A stretch of 64,000 nt of DNA from JBMNEH01 sp050948665 (GTDB taxonomy: Bacteria; Bacillota; Clostridia; Christensenellales; UMGS416): positions 434,001-498,000 of the forward strand of contig JBMNEH010000001.1 of the NCBI GenBank assembly GCA_050948665.1. The letters run 5' to 3'. The position numbers were made by a program, and so were the translations under genes. Position 1 is the stretch's first letter. Every line of letters begins with the position of its first letter. The notes below the pieces were generated by a model. The model saw nothing but the letters and a program-made list of their open reading frames with translations. It searched no databases and was not told where the DNA came from. Below are positions 7,227 to 16,226 of this stretch, piece after piece.

Positions 7227-9164
7227 GTGGGGCAGACAGGCGGGGCGACCATCCCGGATATCTGGACCTACAAGTCCTACATCAGGATCCCGGCGCTGCC
7301 GGCGGGGTATACGGCCACGGGGAATATCCGGCTGCAGTTCTCCCGGGGGGACAGCTACGGGAATATCGCGTGGGTGATCGGGCTGCGGAAGGGGACGGAG
7401 CCGGCAAAGACCATCACCGAAAGCGGGCTGGACAGGGTGCTGTCCTCCCGGTTCGCGACGGCGTCGCTGGGGGCGTATTCCATCACCATCACGCCGGAGC
7501 AGTGGGGCAGCCTGCAGCAGGACACCTATATCGTCTTTATGGGATACAACCAGGACGTGACGCCCTACTACTCCTGCGGGAATATCAGCAACACGGCGTC
7601 GGTGTACCCGTATGTGACCATCCCCTGCGTCAACTCCTCCACCGGGACCCTGTCGGACACCACGCTGGAGGTCAACGGTACGAACAGCCTGGGCGTGGCC
7701 ATCACCGCCCATTCGCCGGGGTTCACCCATTCCGTGACCTACCGGCTGGGGGCGCAGAGCATGACCCACGGGCTGGAGGCGGGGGTGGACAGCTACAGCT
7801 ACGTCATCCCCGCGGCCTGGCTGGCGGCGATCCCCGCGGCGGACAGCGGGACGCTGTATGTGGACCTGAAGACATATGACGACGGCGTACAGGTGGGGGA
7901 CACCTATACCATGACCTGCGCGGCGACGGTGCCGGCCTATACGCTGACGCCGACCCGGAGCCTGACCGGCGTGGGGCTGTACCACGGGCTGTACGTGCAG
8001 GGATATTCCGGGCTGTCCCTGACGGTGACGGCGGCGGGGGCGTACGGTTCCGAGATCACCGGGATCGTGACGACGGCGGACGGGGCGACGGTCAGCGGGG
8101 CGGCGGGGAGCATCCCGACGCTGTACGGCAGCGGGGATATAGAAGTCAAAACCACGGTCACCGACAGCCGGGGGAAGACGGCGGAGATCACCGGGAGCGT
8201 CAGGGTATACGCCCGGAGCTACCCGGTCATCTCCGCCGCCCGGGCGTTCCGCTGCACGGCGGAGGGCGCGCCGGACACCGCCGGGACCCATGTCAAGGTA
8301 TTGCTGACGGCGTCGGTCTCATCCATCAACGGGGAGAACAGCTTCGCGGCCACGGCGGACGCCGGGACGTTCACCCTGACGGGGCAGAGCTGCACCGACG
8401 CCAGCGTCATCCTCACGGGATACGGGATCTCATCCGAGCACACGGTGACGGTGACGGTGAGCGACGCCTTCGGCGGCACGGCGGTGGAGCTGTATATCCC
8501 CTCCGGGGCGCGGATATTCAACATCCCCGCCGAGGAGGTTGGGGACGGCATCGCCTTCGGCAGGTTCGCGGACAGGCCGGACACGCTGTATTCCGCCTGG
8601 GACATCTACACCGAGGGGGACGCGGAGGCGGAGGGGGACATCAAGGCGGGGGGCGCCGTTACCGGCGCGTCCGTGGAGGCAACCGGGGATATACTGGCGG
8701 GCGGCGACATCACGGCCGCCGGCAATGTGGGAGCGGAGGGCGCCACACTCAGCGCGGCATCGCCGGCGATCAGCTTCCACCACGGGAACAGCGATACGGC
8801 GACGGACGACATCGCGACGGAGTCAAACGGGATCCGTATCCGCCACGGGGACACCACGGGGTTCAAAATATACGACACGGTGGCTCGGATGAACGGCTCC
8901 GTGGTGGCGACCAACGCCAACAGCGGGCTGGCGGGAGGGGCGATCGATGTCAGCGGGGAGAGCGCGAAGGCCAACCGGCCTACCGGGTTTTATACGGGAT
9001 ACAATATGACCAACACGCCCGACCAAACAACGGAAAGGGTGTATGTCCTGTGCATGCGACACACAGCGTCGTCCTGCAGGCTGATCGCGACGAAGACAAA
9101 CGATGACTATCTGTGGACCTGCCGCCAAAATAGCGGCACGTGGAGCACCTGGAGAAGGATATAA
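7227..9164 (+). pseudogene. Phage tail fibre/minor structural protein, N-terminus lost
   Basis: Up to 645 residues of Thr/Ser/Gly-rich beta-structured sequence resembling the minor tail proteins and fibres of Firmicutes phages (DUF859-like by pattern). Repeated domains include YVDLKTYDDGV and VYARSYPVISAARAF, followed by FNIPAEEVGDGIAFGRFADR, a glycine-hinged collar with repeated GDI and GGDI units, and a C-terminal receptor-binding part ending TWSTWRRI. There is no plausible ribosome binding site near the first possible start codon (GTG 7227), and the frame is already coding-like a few codons upstream. The gene therefore continues an earlier one across a frame break. Confidence 0.6.
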
Positions 9165-9178
9165 GGGAGGAGAAGGAG

Positions 9179-10321
9179 ATGGCGGTATACAGGAAAAGGC
9201 GGGAGGACGAGGAACGGCGGGACTACACGCCGCCGGAGTACGGCGGGAACAGGCCGGGGGCGGAGGCCGGGCGGTATTATCAGGCGATGCGGGCGGCGGA
9301 GGAGGGGTTCAGCAACCCCTATGCGGAGGATATCGAGGCGCTGATGGAGCGGCTGAACACCATGCCCAAATACAGCTATGACGCCAACGCTGACCCGTTG
9401 TACCAGAGCATCCGGGACAGGGCGGTCCGGGACGGGAAGATGGCGGCGCGGGACACGACGGCGCGGATGGCCGGCCTTACCGGGGGGATGGGGAACAGCT
9501 ACGCGGCGTCCGCGGGGAACCAGGCGGCCCAGGAGCACCTGCGGCGGGCGACGGAGCAGCTGCCGGCGCTGGAGGGGAACGCGAGGACCGCCTACTACGC
9601 CGATATGGACGCGCAGCTGGAGCGGCTGAACATGCTGCTGGGGATGACCGACAGGGAGCTTTCCGCCTGGCAGCAGGAGCGTGCCTATAACCGGGACGCC
9701 TATGCCGACGCGCTGGGGCGCGAGGCGGCCTATTGGGGCGGGAGCTCCGGCGGCGGATACGGCGGGGGCGGGAGCGGCGGCGGGGCCGGCCTGCCATATG
9801 ACAGGGAGGACGCCGCCCCCAGCTACAGGGAGGCGGAGGCTGCGGTCGCCGGGATGGGGAGCAACGCCGAGGCGATACGGGGGTACCTCAACAACCAGGT
9901 GGCGATCGGCAAGCTGACAAAGGAGGAGGGCGACGCGATCTGGCAGGGGTATACCGGCGAGGCGGGGACCTACAAGACGGCGGCGCTGACGAATGCCAGC
10001 GACGCGATGAAATCAACGGCGTATGACGCCGTAAAGGCCACGGCGCTGCGGCAGAACGTGACGGCGGCCCGGACCTACCTGGCCAACCAGAAGAACGGGC
10101 GGAACATCACCGAGCAGGAGTACAACGAGCTGATGCGGATCATCCAGAACGACTACAATACCAAATTCAGGGCGGCGGCCAAGAAGTACGCCAAGCCAAC
10201 GCCGGCGAACGCGGACAAGATCGACAGGCTGATCAGCTCCTATAACCTGCCGGCCTCCGAGGCTAACGCGCTGTGGGACCAGTGGGCGCGGATGTCGGGG
10301 TTCGACCTCAAATCGATGTAA
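9179..10321 (+). CDS. Phage virion-associated protein, function unknown
   Basis: A 380-residue protein. It has a charged N-terminus (MAVYRKRREDEERRDYTPPE), then a helical region with YSYDANADPLYQSIRDRAV and ARMAGLTGGMGNSYAASAGN, a pattern often seen in clostridial phage proteins near the tail or ejection module. A Gly-rich linker (about residues 190-205) and a helical C-terminal region follow. The ATG at 9179 is chosen because GGGAGGAGAAGGAG precedes it; a frame extending to 9140 would overlap the tail fibre gene. It may be an internal or ejected virion protein, judged by its position before a MuF-type gene. The reading frame is intact. Confidence 0.6.
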   Translation: MAVYRKRREDEERRDYTPPEYGGNRPGAEAGRYYQAMRAAEEGFSNPYAEDIEALMERLNTMPKYSYDANADPLYQSIRDRAVRDGKMAARDTTARMAGLTGGMGNSYAASAGNQAAQEHLRRATEQLPALEGNARTAYYADMDAQLERLNMLLGMTDRELSAWQQERAYNRDAYADALGREAAYWGGSSGGGYGGGGSGGGAGLPYDREDAAPSYREAEAAVAGMGSNAEAIRGYLNNQVAIGKLTKEEGDAIWQGYTGEAGTYKTAALTNASDAMKSTAYDAVKATALRQNVTAARTYLANQKNGRNITEQEYNELMRIIQNDYNTKFRAAAKKYAKPTPANADKIDRLISSYNLPASEANALWDQWARMSGFDLKSM

Positions 10322-10335
10322 AAAAAGGAGCTGTC

Positions 10336-10617
10336 ATGGCCATCAGTTACGAGGAGTACAAAAGGCGGAAGGGCAATACCGGGGGCGGGAGCGCCGGAAA
10401 GGCCCCGACATACGCGGAGTATAAGCGGGCGAAGGGGGAGACGTACGCCCCGGAGGCGCGGGAGCTGCCGGAGCCGGCGGCGTCGGAGAGTCTACCCCTT
10501 ATAGGGGAAGGTATGCAAGACGGCATGGTGCAGAGGAACAGGGGGAAAATCCAAAAACAGAAAAGGCACCAATCAGCCTCTTTCATACAGACGATACATG
10601 CCAGAAGCGAACACTGA
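10336..10617 (+). pseudogene. Truncated N-terminus of a large phage protein, interrupted by repeat copy D
   Basis: It begins with MAISYEEYKRRKG behind AAAAAGGAG, 14 bases after the previous gene. The start contains two copies of a short Y-E-E-Y-K-R type unit (YEEYKRRKG and YAEYKRAKG), a typical N-terminus of very large phage polyvalent proteins. After about 52 residues the coding sequence runs into dispersed repeat D (10494-10520), and the downstream reading is AT-richer with no family resemblance, ending at 10617. The rest of the original gene is probably the fragment at 13560-14696, beyond the inserted glycosidase cassette. Confidence 0.6.
10494..10520. repeat. Dispersed repeat, copy D
   Basis: Contains CCCCTTATAGGGG, a small palindrome, followed by AAGGTATGCAAGA. 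The AGGGGAAGGTATGC box is shared with copies A and C. It lies inside the truncated phage gene. Confidence 0.55.
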
Positions 10618-10891
10618 CGATGGCCTTGGCAATATTAACGATGGCGGGAAAAAAGCAAGCGCAAAACGCAAAGATTTATACTTTTATAAAAACGGATGTG
10701 TTTCCCGGGGATACGGGATGAGAAGGCAGGGAGAAGGGGGAAGGGGAAGGGGAAGGGGGAATGAGAAAGCGGCGGGCTGGGATTGACTCAGGGGGGGCGG
10801 AATGTGTATACTTATCTCAGTTGCAGTGAAACCAAGGCCGGAGAGAGGGATATTGCTTCCCTTGGCAGAAACCGGGCAGAGGGAGGAAAAA
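10618..10891 (+). other. Gene-free stretch between phage fragment and GH2 gene
   Basis: No credible gene is seen. An AT-richer segment (10618-10710) is followed by a polypurine tract at 10728-10760 with repeated GGGGAAGGGG units, then the promoter and leader of the GH2 gene. Confidence 0.5.
10783..10812 (+). promoter_or_regulatory. Promoter of the GH2 glycosidase gene
   Basis: TTGACT at 10783 and TATACT at 10807 are separated by 18 bases, a good sigma-A type match, about 80 bases before the start codon. Confidence 0.6.
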
Positions 10892-13357
10892 ATGATAAAA
10901 CAATCTTTCAACAGAGACTGGACATTCTCAAAGGGGGCCGGCGGGTTTTTCCGGCCCGCGCAGGGCGAGGTTTGCGCCGTAACGCTGCCCCATGACGCCA
11001 TGATCCATGAGAGGAGGGAGGCCGGCAACCCGGCGGGGGCCGCCTGCGGATACTTCCCGGGGGGCAGTTATGTATACAACAAAACACTTACCACAGCCCC
11101 GGAGGACGCGGGCAAAACTTTCATCCTGCAGTTTGAGGGGATGTACAACAGGGGCTGGGTGTTCGTCAACGGCACGCTGGCAGGGGCGACACATTACGGA
11201 TATGATGAACTGACGCTGGATATCACGCCCTATTTGTACTTCGGCGGGGACAACTTGATCACCGTGAAGGTGATCAATGCCGACCTGCCTAACAGCAGAT
11301 GGTACACCGGTTCAGGCATCATCAGACCGGTCAGCCTGTATGTGGGCGGGCAGATCCGGATCGAGGCGGACGGGATACGTATTTCCACGCCCCAGGTAAG
11401 GGAAGATATGGCGGAGGTACTCGTCCGGACCGATGTGGTTTATGACGGGAAAGCAAGGAAAACCGTCACCCTCCGCACGGAGTTGATCGGGGAGAAAGGG
11501 GAGACGGCCGCGGCGGACAGTACACCGGTGACATTGGAGGCAGAGGGGATGACCACGGTCACGAGGCGGTTGTATGTGAGGGACCCGGCGCTGTGGTCGA
11601 CGGAGACGCCTAACCTGTACGGATGCAGGGTGACGATCGCCAAGGAGGGGGAGGTCCTCGATACCGGGGAGGAAACCTTCGGCATCCGCAGGTTTGAGCT
11701 GGACCCGATCGGGGGCCTGCGGCTGAACGGGCAGCCCATACTGCTGCGGGGCGGCTGTATCCACCATGACAACGGTATCGTGGGCGCGGCTACATTCGAC
11801 CGGGCGGAGGAGAGGCGTATCGAGATACTGAAGGAGGCGGGGTTCAACTCCGTCCGCATCTCCCACAACTCCTCCTCAAGGGCGCTGCTGCGGGCCTGCG
11901 ACCGGCTGGGCATGCTGGTGATGGAGGAAAGCTTTGATATGTGGACGCAGACGAAATCCCTGTACGATCACGGACTGGTTTTCTCCGAGACATGGGAGGG
12001 CGAGGTAGAACGGATCGTCCGCAAGGACTACAACCACCCCTCGGTATTCATGTATTCCATCGGCAACGAGATACCGGAGCCGGCGACGCCCGACGGGGCG
12101 CGACTCAACCGGAGGATCGCCGAAAAATTCCGGAAGGAGGATCCTACCCGGTATGTGACCAACGCCTTCAACGGCTTGTTCGCGGTGGGGGAGGAACTGC
12201 CGAAAGTGATGGCGGACCTGGGATTCATCACACAGGAACAGATGGCGCTGATCATGGAGGGCGGCAAAGAGACCGGGGACGGGAATATCAATGAGATGAT
12301 GACTTCGCTGATGAGCGGGATGAACGCTATCGGCGGGCACCCGCTTGTGGAGGAAAGGCTTTGCGAAGCCTTCGACGCGCTGGACATAGTGGGGCTGAAC
12401 TACATGAGGGGCGCCTACCGGCTGCAGCAGGGGTATAATCCCCACCGGGTATTCTACGGTTCGGAGACCTTCTCTCCGGATATTGACCTCAATTGGAGGG
12501 AGGTCAAGGCGAACCCGGCCTGCATCGGAGATTATTGCTGGACAGCGTGGGACTATCTCGGCGAGGCCGGTATCGGCGTGGTGGAATACGATGGCTCGCG
12601 GCAATTCCAGAAGGCCTACCCGGCCTATATCGCTTACTGCGGGGATATCGATATCACCGGATACCGCAGGCCGATGAGCTACTACAGGGAGACTGTGTTC
12701 GGGCTCCGGAAGCGGCCGTATATCGCAGTGCAGCTGCCGGAATATTACGGGGTTGAGGCACAGTGCACGCCCTGGGCGACGAGAGACACGATAGCCAGCT
12801 GGACCTGGGAGGGGTTTGAGGGGAAGCCCTGCGCGGTGGAAGTGTTTTCCGACGCGCCGGAGGTGGAACTGTTGCTGAACGGAGAAAGCCTGGGGCGGAA
12901 AGCGGCCGGGGAGGAGAACCGGTTCAAGGCCGTGTTTGAGACGGAGTACCGGCCGGGGAAGCTGGAAGCGGCGGCATATTACCCTGACGGAAGAAAGACA
13001 TCCCACTGCCTGGTCACGGCGGGAAAGACAGCGGGTATCGCGGTACGGGCGGACAGGACCGCCATCGGCAGGGATGAGTTGAGCTACCTTACCTTTACGA
13101 CGGTCGACGAGAAGGGGACTGTAAACACCTGCGACCGCCGCAGGATCTCGGTCAGCGTGACCGGAGAAGGCGTTTTACAGGGCTACGGCTCCGCCGATTA
13201 CAAATCCAAAGAAAACTTCTTTGACAGGGAGCGCACTCCCTTTTACGGCAGGGTGGTCGCGGCCGTAAGGGCAGGCGGGGTACCGGGGACTATCCGGGTG
13301 ACGGCGGAAGCTGAGGGGCTGGATCCGGTCAGCGTGGAGATCAGGGTAAAGGAATAA
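10892..13357 (+). CDS. Glycoside hydrolase family 2 enzyme (beta-galactosidase/beta-glucuronidase type)
   Basis: An 821-residue cytoplasmic enzyme without a signal peptide. The order is a jelly-roll sugar-binding domain (about 1-185), an immunoglobulin-like domain (190-290), a TIM-barrel catalytic domain (295-590) and C-terminal beta domains. The family signatures are clear: NHPSVFMYSIGNEI supplies the acid/base Glu393, and RVFYGSETF supplies the nucleophile Glu525. DYCWTAWDYLGEAG is the conserved barrel end. The ATG at 10892 follows GGGAGGAAAAA; a longer frame from 10802 lacks a ribosome binding site. The gene sits alone inside prophage remnants with its own promoter and terminator, so it is probably inserted cargo. 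Which beta-linked sugar it cleaves is not evident. Confidence 0.9.
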   Translation: MIKQSFNRDWTFSKGAGGFFRPAQGEVCAVTLPHDAMIHERREAGNPAGAACGYFPGGSYVYNKTLTTAPEDAGKTFILQFEGMYNRGWVFVNGTLAGATHYGYDELTLDITPYLYFGGDNLITVKVINADLPNSRWYTGSGIIRPVSLYVGGQIRIEADGIRISTPQVREDMAEVLVRTDVVYDGKARKTVTLRTELIGEKGETAAADSTPVTLEAEGMTTVTRRLYVRDPALWSTETPNLYGCRVTIAKEGEVLDTGEETFGIRRFELDPIGGLRLNGQPILLRGGCIHHDNGIVGAATFDRAEERRIEILKEAGFNSVRISHNSSSRALLRACDRLGMLVMEESFDMWTQTKSLYDHGLVFSETWEGEVERIVRKDYNHPSVFMYSIGNEIPEPATPDGARLNRRIAEKFRKEDPTRYVTNAFNGLFAVGEELPKVMADLGFITQEQMALIMEGGKETGDGNINEMMTSLMSGMNAIGGHPLVEERLCEAFDALDIVGLNYMRGAYRLQQGYNPHRVFYGSETFSPDIDLNWREVKANPACIGDYCWTAWDYLGEAGIGVVEYDGSRQFQKAYPAYIAYCGDIDITGYRRPMSYYRETVFGLRKRPYIAVQLPEYYGVEAQCTPWATRDTIASWTWEGFEGKPCAVEVFSDAPEVELLLNGESLGRKAAGEENRFKAVFETEYRPGKLEAAAYYPDGRKTSHCLVTAGKTAGIAVRADRTAIGRDELSYLTFTTVDEKGTVNTCDRRRISVSVTGEGVLQGYGSADYKSKENFFDRERTPFYGRVVAAVRAGGVPGTIRVTAEAEGLDPVSVEIRVKE

Positions 13358-13371
13358 CGAACCGAAAGGAA

Positions 13372-13403
13372 AAGAACCGCCGCCGAAAGGCGGCGGTTCT
13401 TCA
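13372..13403 (+). terminator. Terminator after the GH2 gene
   Basis: AGAACCGCCGCC and GGCGGCGGTTCT form a perfect 12-bp stem with a GAAA tetraloop, 15 bases after the GH2 stop. The U tract is short (TTC). Confidence 0.7.
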
Positions 13404-13448
13404 ACGGGCGGAGTACACGGGCCGGGAGGGGGAGCCTGAATCATCGAT

Positions 13449-13510
13449 AGGGGGGCAGGGGGCAAAGGACGCCCCCGCCCCAGCGGTCGGAAGGCATAGG
13501 GGGAGGCATG
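13449..13510. repeat. Dispersed repeat, copy B
   Basis: GGGGGGCAGGGGGC and CCCCCGCCCC flank the shared CAGCGGTCGGAAGGCATAGG box. It matches the left half of copy A; the right half is diverged. Confidence 0.65.
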
Positions 13511-13559
13511 TAATACGGCAAGCGTTGGAGGGGAGGAACCCCATCTCAGCAGTTCTGCA

Positions 13560-14696
13560 TTGGCAGGGCACCTTCCCCTTCATAGGGGAAGGGATGCAAC
13601 AGATCAGCTGGCGGGGAGCGCCGACAGGGCGACCCGGCCGGAGGTATACGCATTGCGGGAGGATACGGCGTCGCTGCGGAAGATGCTGGAGATCATGGAC
13701 AACGCCTTCGCGGGAGAGGAAAGCGCCGCGGAGAGGGGAGCAGAAAGCCGAACAACAAAAAGCTCCATAGAACAAGAAAGGGCAAACAGCTATGAAGGCA
13801 AGTCACTTACTGACGATCCTTCCGTTTACAGCTACAACTTTCTCATCGCTCAAAAACCTATGAAGATAGTGGATCTGCCTTCGGTGGCAGAAATCAAAGA
13901 CAAAGGAAGGGTGGAAAGGAGGATCGCAAAAGAAAAAGCATATATAAATTTAGAAGAAGCAGGAAAAAAGGATGGGGATAGGTATCTCCTCATAAACACA
14001 TATACGGGCAGAACGATGAGTATTTATAAGGGCGCTATAAACCATGGACTTGGCGGAAAAATAGGACGCGTTATAATGAACTCTCAAATAGTTGCAAAGG
14101 CAGGAGACGTTATAAAAAACGGGATACCGATAAACGCACTCACAACTGAATCCAAGAACGCAACAGGAACTTATGCTCTTGCATCAATCTGCCGCTATGA
14201 CAATGACAGATATTATGTAGTTATAACCACTGTTGAGCAAAGAGATGACAAAATAATAAGCATGGAGCCTTACGACGTTGTCCATGCTATAAACGGAAGA
14301 TATATAAAAGAGGAGAACCGAGGGGCTGCTATTTTTAATACACGGGTTTTTACGCCCTCCACCCCGGCCTCCGATGTAAGTATAGCAGATTTATTAAAGG
14401 TTGTCAACATCACTCATCAAGAAATTTTGTCAAAAGATGTGCAGAGTTATTTAGGGAAAAAGAACGAAGAAGAGGGGTATTATACAAACAGGACAATCTT
14501 TTCATTAGACGCGGACGCGGCAGAGAATCAAATCAAAGAAGCCGATCCCGCCACACGCTACGCCCTGGACAGCGAACCGGTCAACACGGGGAAGGTGCTG
14601 GAGACGCGGGACCGGGAGGACGTGAACGAGGCGATGAACGGCGCGCTGGAGGGGCGTATCGGCTGGCAGGGCTCCTTCCCCGGTCGGAAGGCATAG
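13560..14696 (+). pseudogene. C-terminal fragment of a phage MuF-type polyvalent protein with an AT-rich effector-like domain
   Basis: An open frame of up to 378 codons without a credible start; the first in-frame ATG is at 13683 (MLEIMDNAFAG). The middle part contains SLTDDPSVYSYNFLIAQKP, YTGRTMSIYKGAINHGL, TGTYALASICRYDNDRYYVV and VNITHQEILSKDV. This pattern is seen in MuF/phage nuclease-toxin-like C-terminal domains of clostridial phage proteins, though the exact family name is uncertain. This stretch (about 13745-14515) is much richer in A and T than the flanking phage sequence. The GC-rich end RYALDSEPVNTGKV is typical of such proteins. The frame ends inside dispersed repeat C. It is likely the 3' part of the gene whose 5' end lies at 10336. 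Confidence 0.55.
13571..13600. repeat. Dispersed repeat, copy E
   Basis: CCTTCCCCT and AGGGGAAGG form a 9-bp palindrome with a 4-base loop, followed by GATGCAAC. It resembles copies D and F and lies at the 5' boundary of the second phage protein fragment. Confidence 0.6.
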
Positions 14697-14753
14697 GGGA
14701 AGGTATGTATACATCCGTCTCCGTTTGTTTGCGGCTGTTCACCAAGGGGAAAG
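14681..14753. repeat. Dispersed repeat, copy C
   Basis: GGTCGGAAGGCATAGGGGAA, then GGTATGTATACATCCGTCT and CCGTTTGTTTGCG, match copy A with only two differences over the core of about 52 bases. The stop codon of the phage fragment lies within it. Confidence 0.75.
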
Positions 14754-14816
14754 AGCGGGGGGCAAGTGTTGGCGGGGGGAGAAAAGGGGAGGACGGGAGG
14801 GGGAAAGGAGGGGGGT
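14741..14816. other. G-rich polypurine tract adjoining repeat copy C
   Basis: A run dominated by G and A on the plus strand follows repeat C, as at copy A. It lies directly upstream of the ktrB promoter. Confidence 0.5.
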
Positions 14817-14818
14817 AC

Positions 14819-14846
14819 TTGTACGCCGGGAAAAAAGGAGTATAAT
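14819..14846 (+). promoter_or_regulatory. Promoter of the ktrB-ktrA operon
   Basis: TTGTAC at 14819 and a perfect TATAAT at 14841 with a 16-base spacer, about 64 bases before the ktrB start codon. Confidence 0.55.
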
Positions 14847-14909
14847 GCAGGTACGCCGGAGGCGTTCTCCGGGGGGCGCCGCGGGGCCCCGAAAGTGAGA
14901 GGAGAATCC

Positions 14910-16208
14910 ATGTTCGCATTCATCCGCAGGCAGCCGCCGGGGCGCATCATCGCCCTGGGCTTCGTGCTTGTTATATTGATCGGTTCGGTACTGCTGTGCC
15001 TGCCCTGCTGTGTGCGGGAGGGGGCGGCGGTGCGGTACATCGACGCCCTGTATACCTCCACCAGCGCGGTGTGCGTCACGGGGCTGATCGCCGTGGACGC
15101 AGGGGATACCTTCACGCCGCTGGGGCAGGCCGTCCTCGGGCTGCTGATACAGATCGGCGGGCTGGGGGTCGCCACGGCGGGCGCAGGCATCATCGTGGCG
15201 ATGGGCAAGAAAATCAACCTGAAGGGGCGCTTCATCATCCGGGAGGCGCTGAACTTGGACACGGGCAAGGGGACGGTACGGTTCCTGAAGGTCATCTTTA
15301 TAATCACGATCATTTTTGAACTGACCGGGGCGCTCCTCAGCTTCATTGTGTTTTCCAGGGACTATCCCCCGCTGCGGGCGGCGGGGATCAGCCTGTTCCA
15401 TTCGGTCGCGGCGTTCAACAACGCGGGCTTTGACATCCTCGGGGGCTTCCGGAATATGATCCCCTATCAGCAGAACATCCTGCTGAACCTGACTACCTGC
15501 GGCCTGGTCTTCTTCGGCGGGATCGGGTTCCTGGTGATCTGGGAGGCGGTGGAGAAGCGGCTCAACTGGCGGAGATTCTCGATGCATTCAAAGGTGGTGC
15601 TGACCGTCAGCGCGGCGCTGATCGTCATCGGAACGCTGCTGCTGAAGCTGACGGAGGATGTGACATGGCTGGGCGCCTTCTTCCACAGCGTTTCGGCCAG
15701 GACCGCGGGCTTCTCCACCTATCCCCTGGGGCAGTTTTCCCGGGCGGGACTGCTGGCGCTGAGCGGGCTGATGTTCATCGGCGCCTCGCCGGGATCGACG
15801 GGGGGCGGCATTAAAACCAGCACCGTCTATGTATTGATGAAGAGGATAATCTCCGCCGCCACGAACAGGGCGGAGAAGGGATTCAAATACGCCATACCGG
15901 CGGACGCTTTCCGCAAGGCGGCGGTCATCACGCTGATCGGGCTGGCGGTGGTGGGGACCGGGACCTACCTGATGGCTGTGATGGAGCCGGAGCTGCCGCT
16001 GATCGATATCCTGTTCGAGGTGACAAGCGCTTTCGGCACGGTGGGACTGTCCACCGGGATCACCGCGGGGCTGAGCGACGGCAGCAAGGCGCTTTCCATC
16101 CTTATTATGTATATCGGCCGGCTGGGGCCGCTGACCATCGCTTCCCTGTGGTATTTTTCCAGGGGGGAGAGGACGGAGTACCCCGAAGGCAATATCGCGA
16201 TCGGTTAA
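14910..16208 (+). CDS. ktrB: Potassium uptake membrane subunit KtrB/TrkH family
   Basis: A 432-residue integral membrane protein that forms the ion-conducting subunit of a Ktr-type potassium uptake system. Four pore-loop repeats are visible: TSTSAVCVTGL, FNNAGFD, SARTAGFST and TSAFGTVGLST, each with the selectivity-filter glycine. GASPGSTGGGIKTST is the conserved stretch containing the flexible intramembrane loop. The start at 14910 follows GAGAGGAGAA; the frame extending to 14766 has no Shine-Dalgarno and runs into the polypurine tract. The regulatory partner gene follows 18 bases after the stop, and a promoter lies upstream. The length is normal for KtrB. Confidence 0.93.
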   Translation: MFAFIRRQPPGRIIALGFVLVILIGSVLLCLPCCVREGAAVRYIDALYTSTSAVCVTGLIAVDAGDTFTPLGQAVLGLLIQIGGLGVATAGAGIIVAMGKKINLKGRFIIREALNLDTGKGTVRFLKVIFIITIIFELTGALLSFIVFSRDYPPLRAAGISLFHSVAAFNNAGFDILGGFRNMIPYQQNILLNLTTCGLVFFGGIGFLVIWEAVEKRLNWRRFSMHSKVVLTVSAALIVIGTLLLKLTEDVTWLGAFFHSVSARTAGFSTYPLGQFSRAGLLALSGLMFIGASPGSTGGGIKTSTVYVLMKRIISAATNRAEKGFKYAIPADAFRKAAVITLIGLAVVGTGTYLMAVMEPELPLIDILFEVTSAFGTVGLSTGITAGLSDGSKALSILIMYIGRLGPLTIASLWYFSRGERTEYPEGNIAIG

Positions 16209-16226
16209 ATTACCGGGAGGAGATTT

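Noticed and set aside
7180..7240. Programmed ribosomal frameshift in the phage tail genes
   Set aside because: No slippery heptamer or following pseudoknot is seen, and tail frameshifts normally join short chaperone genes, not these.
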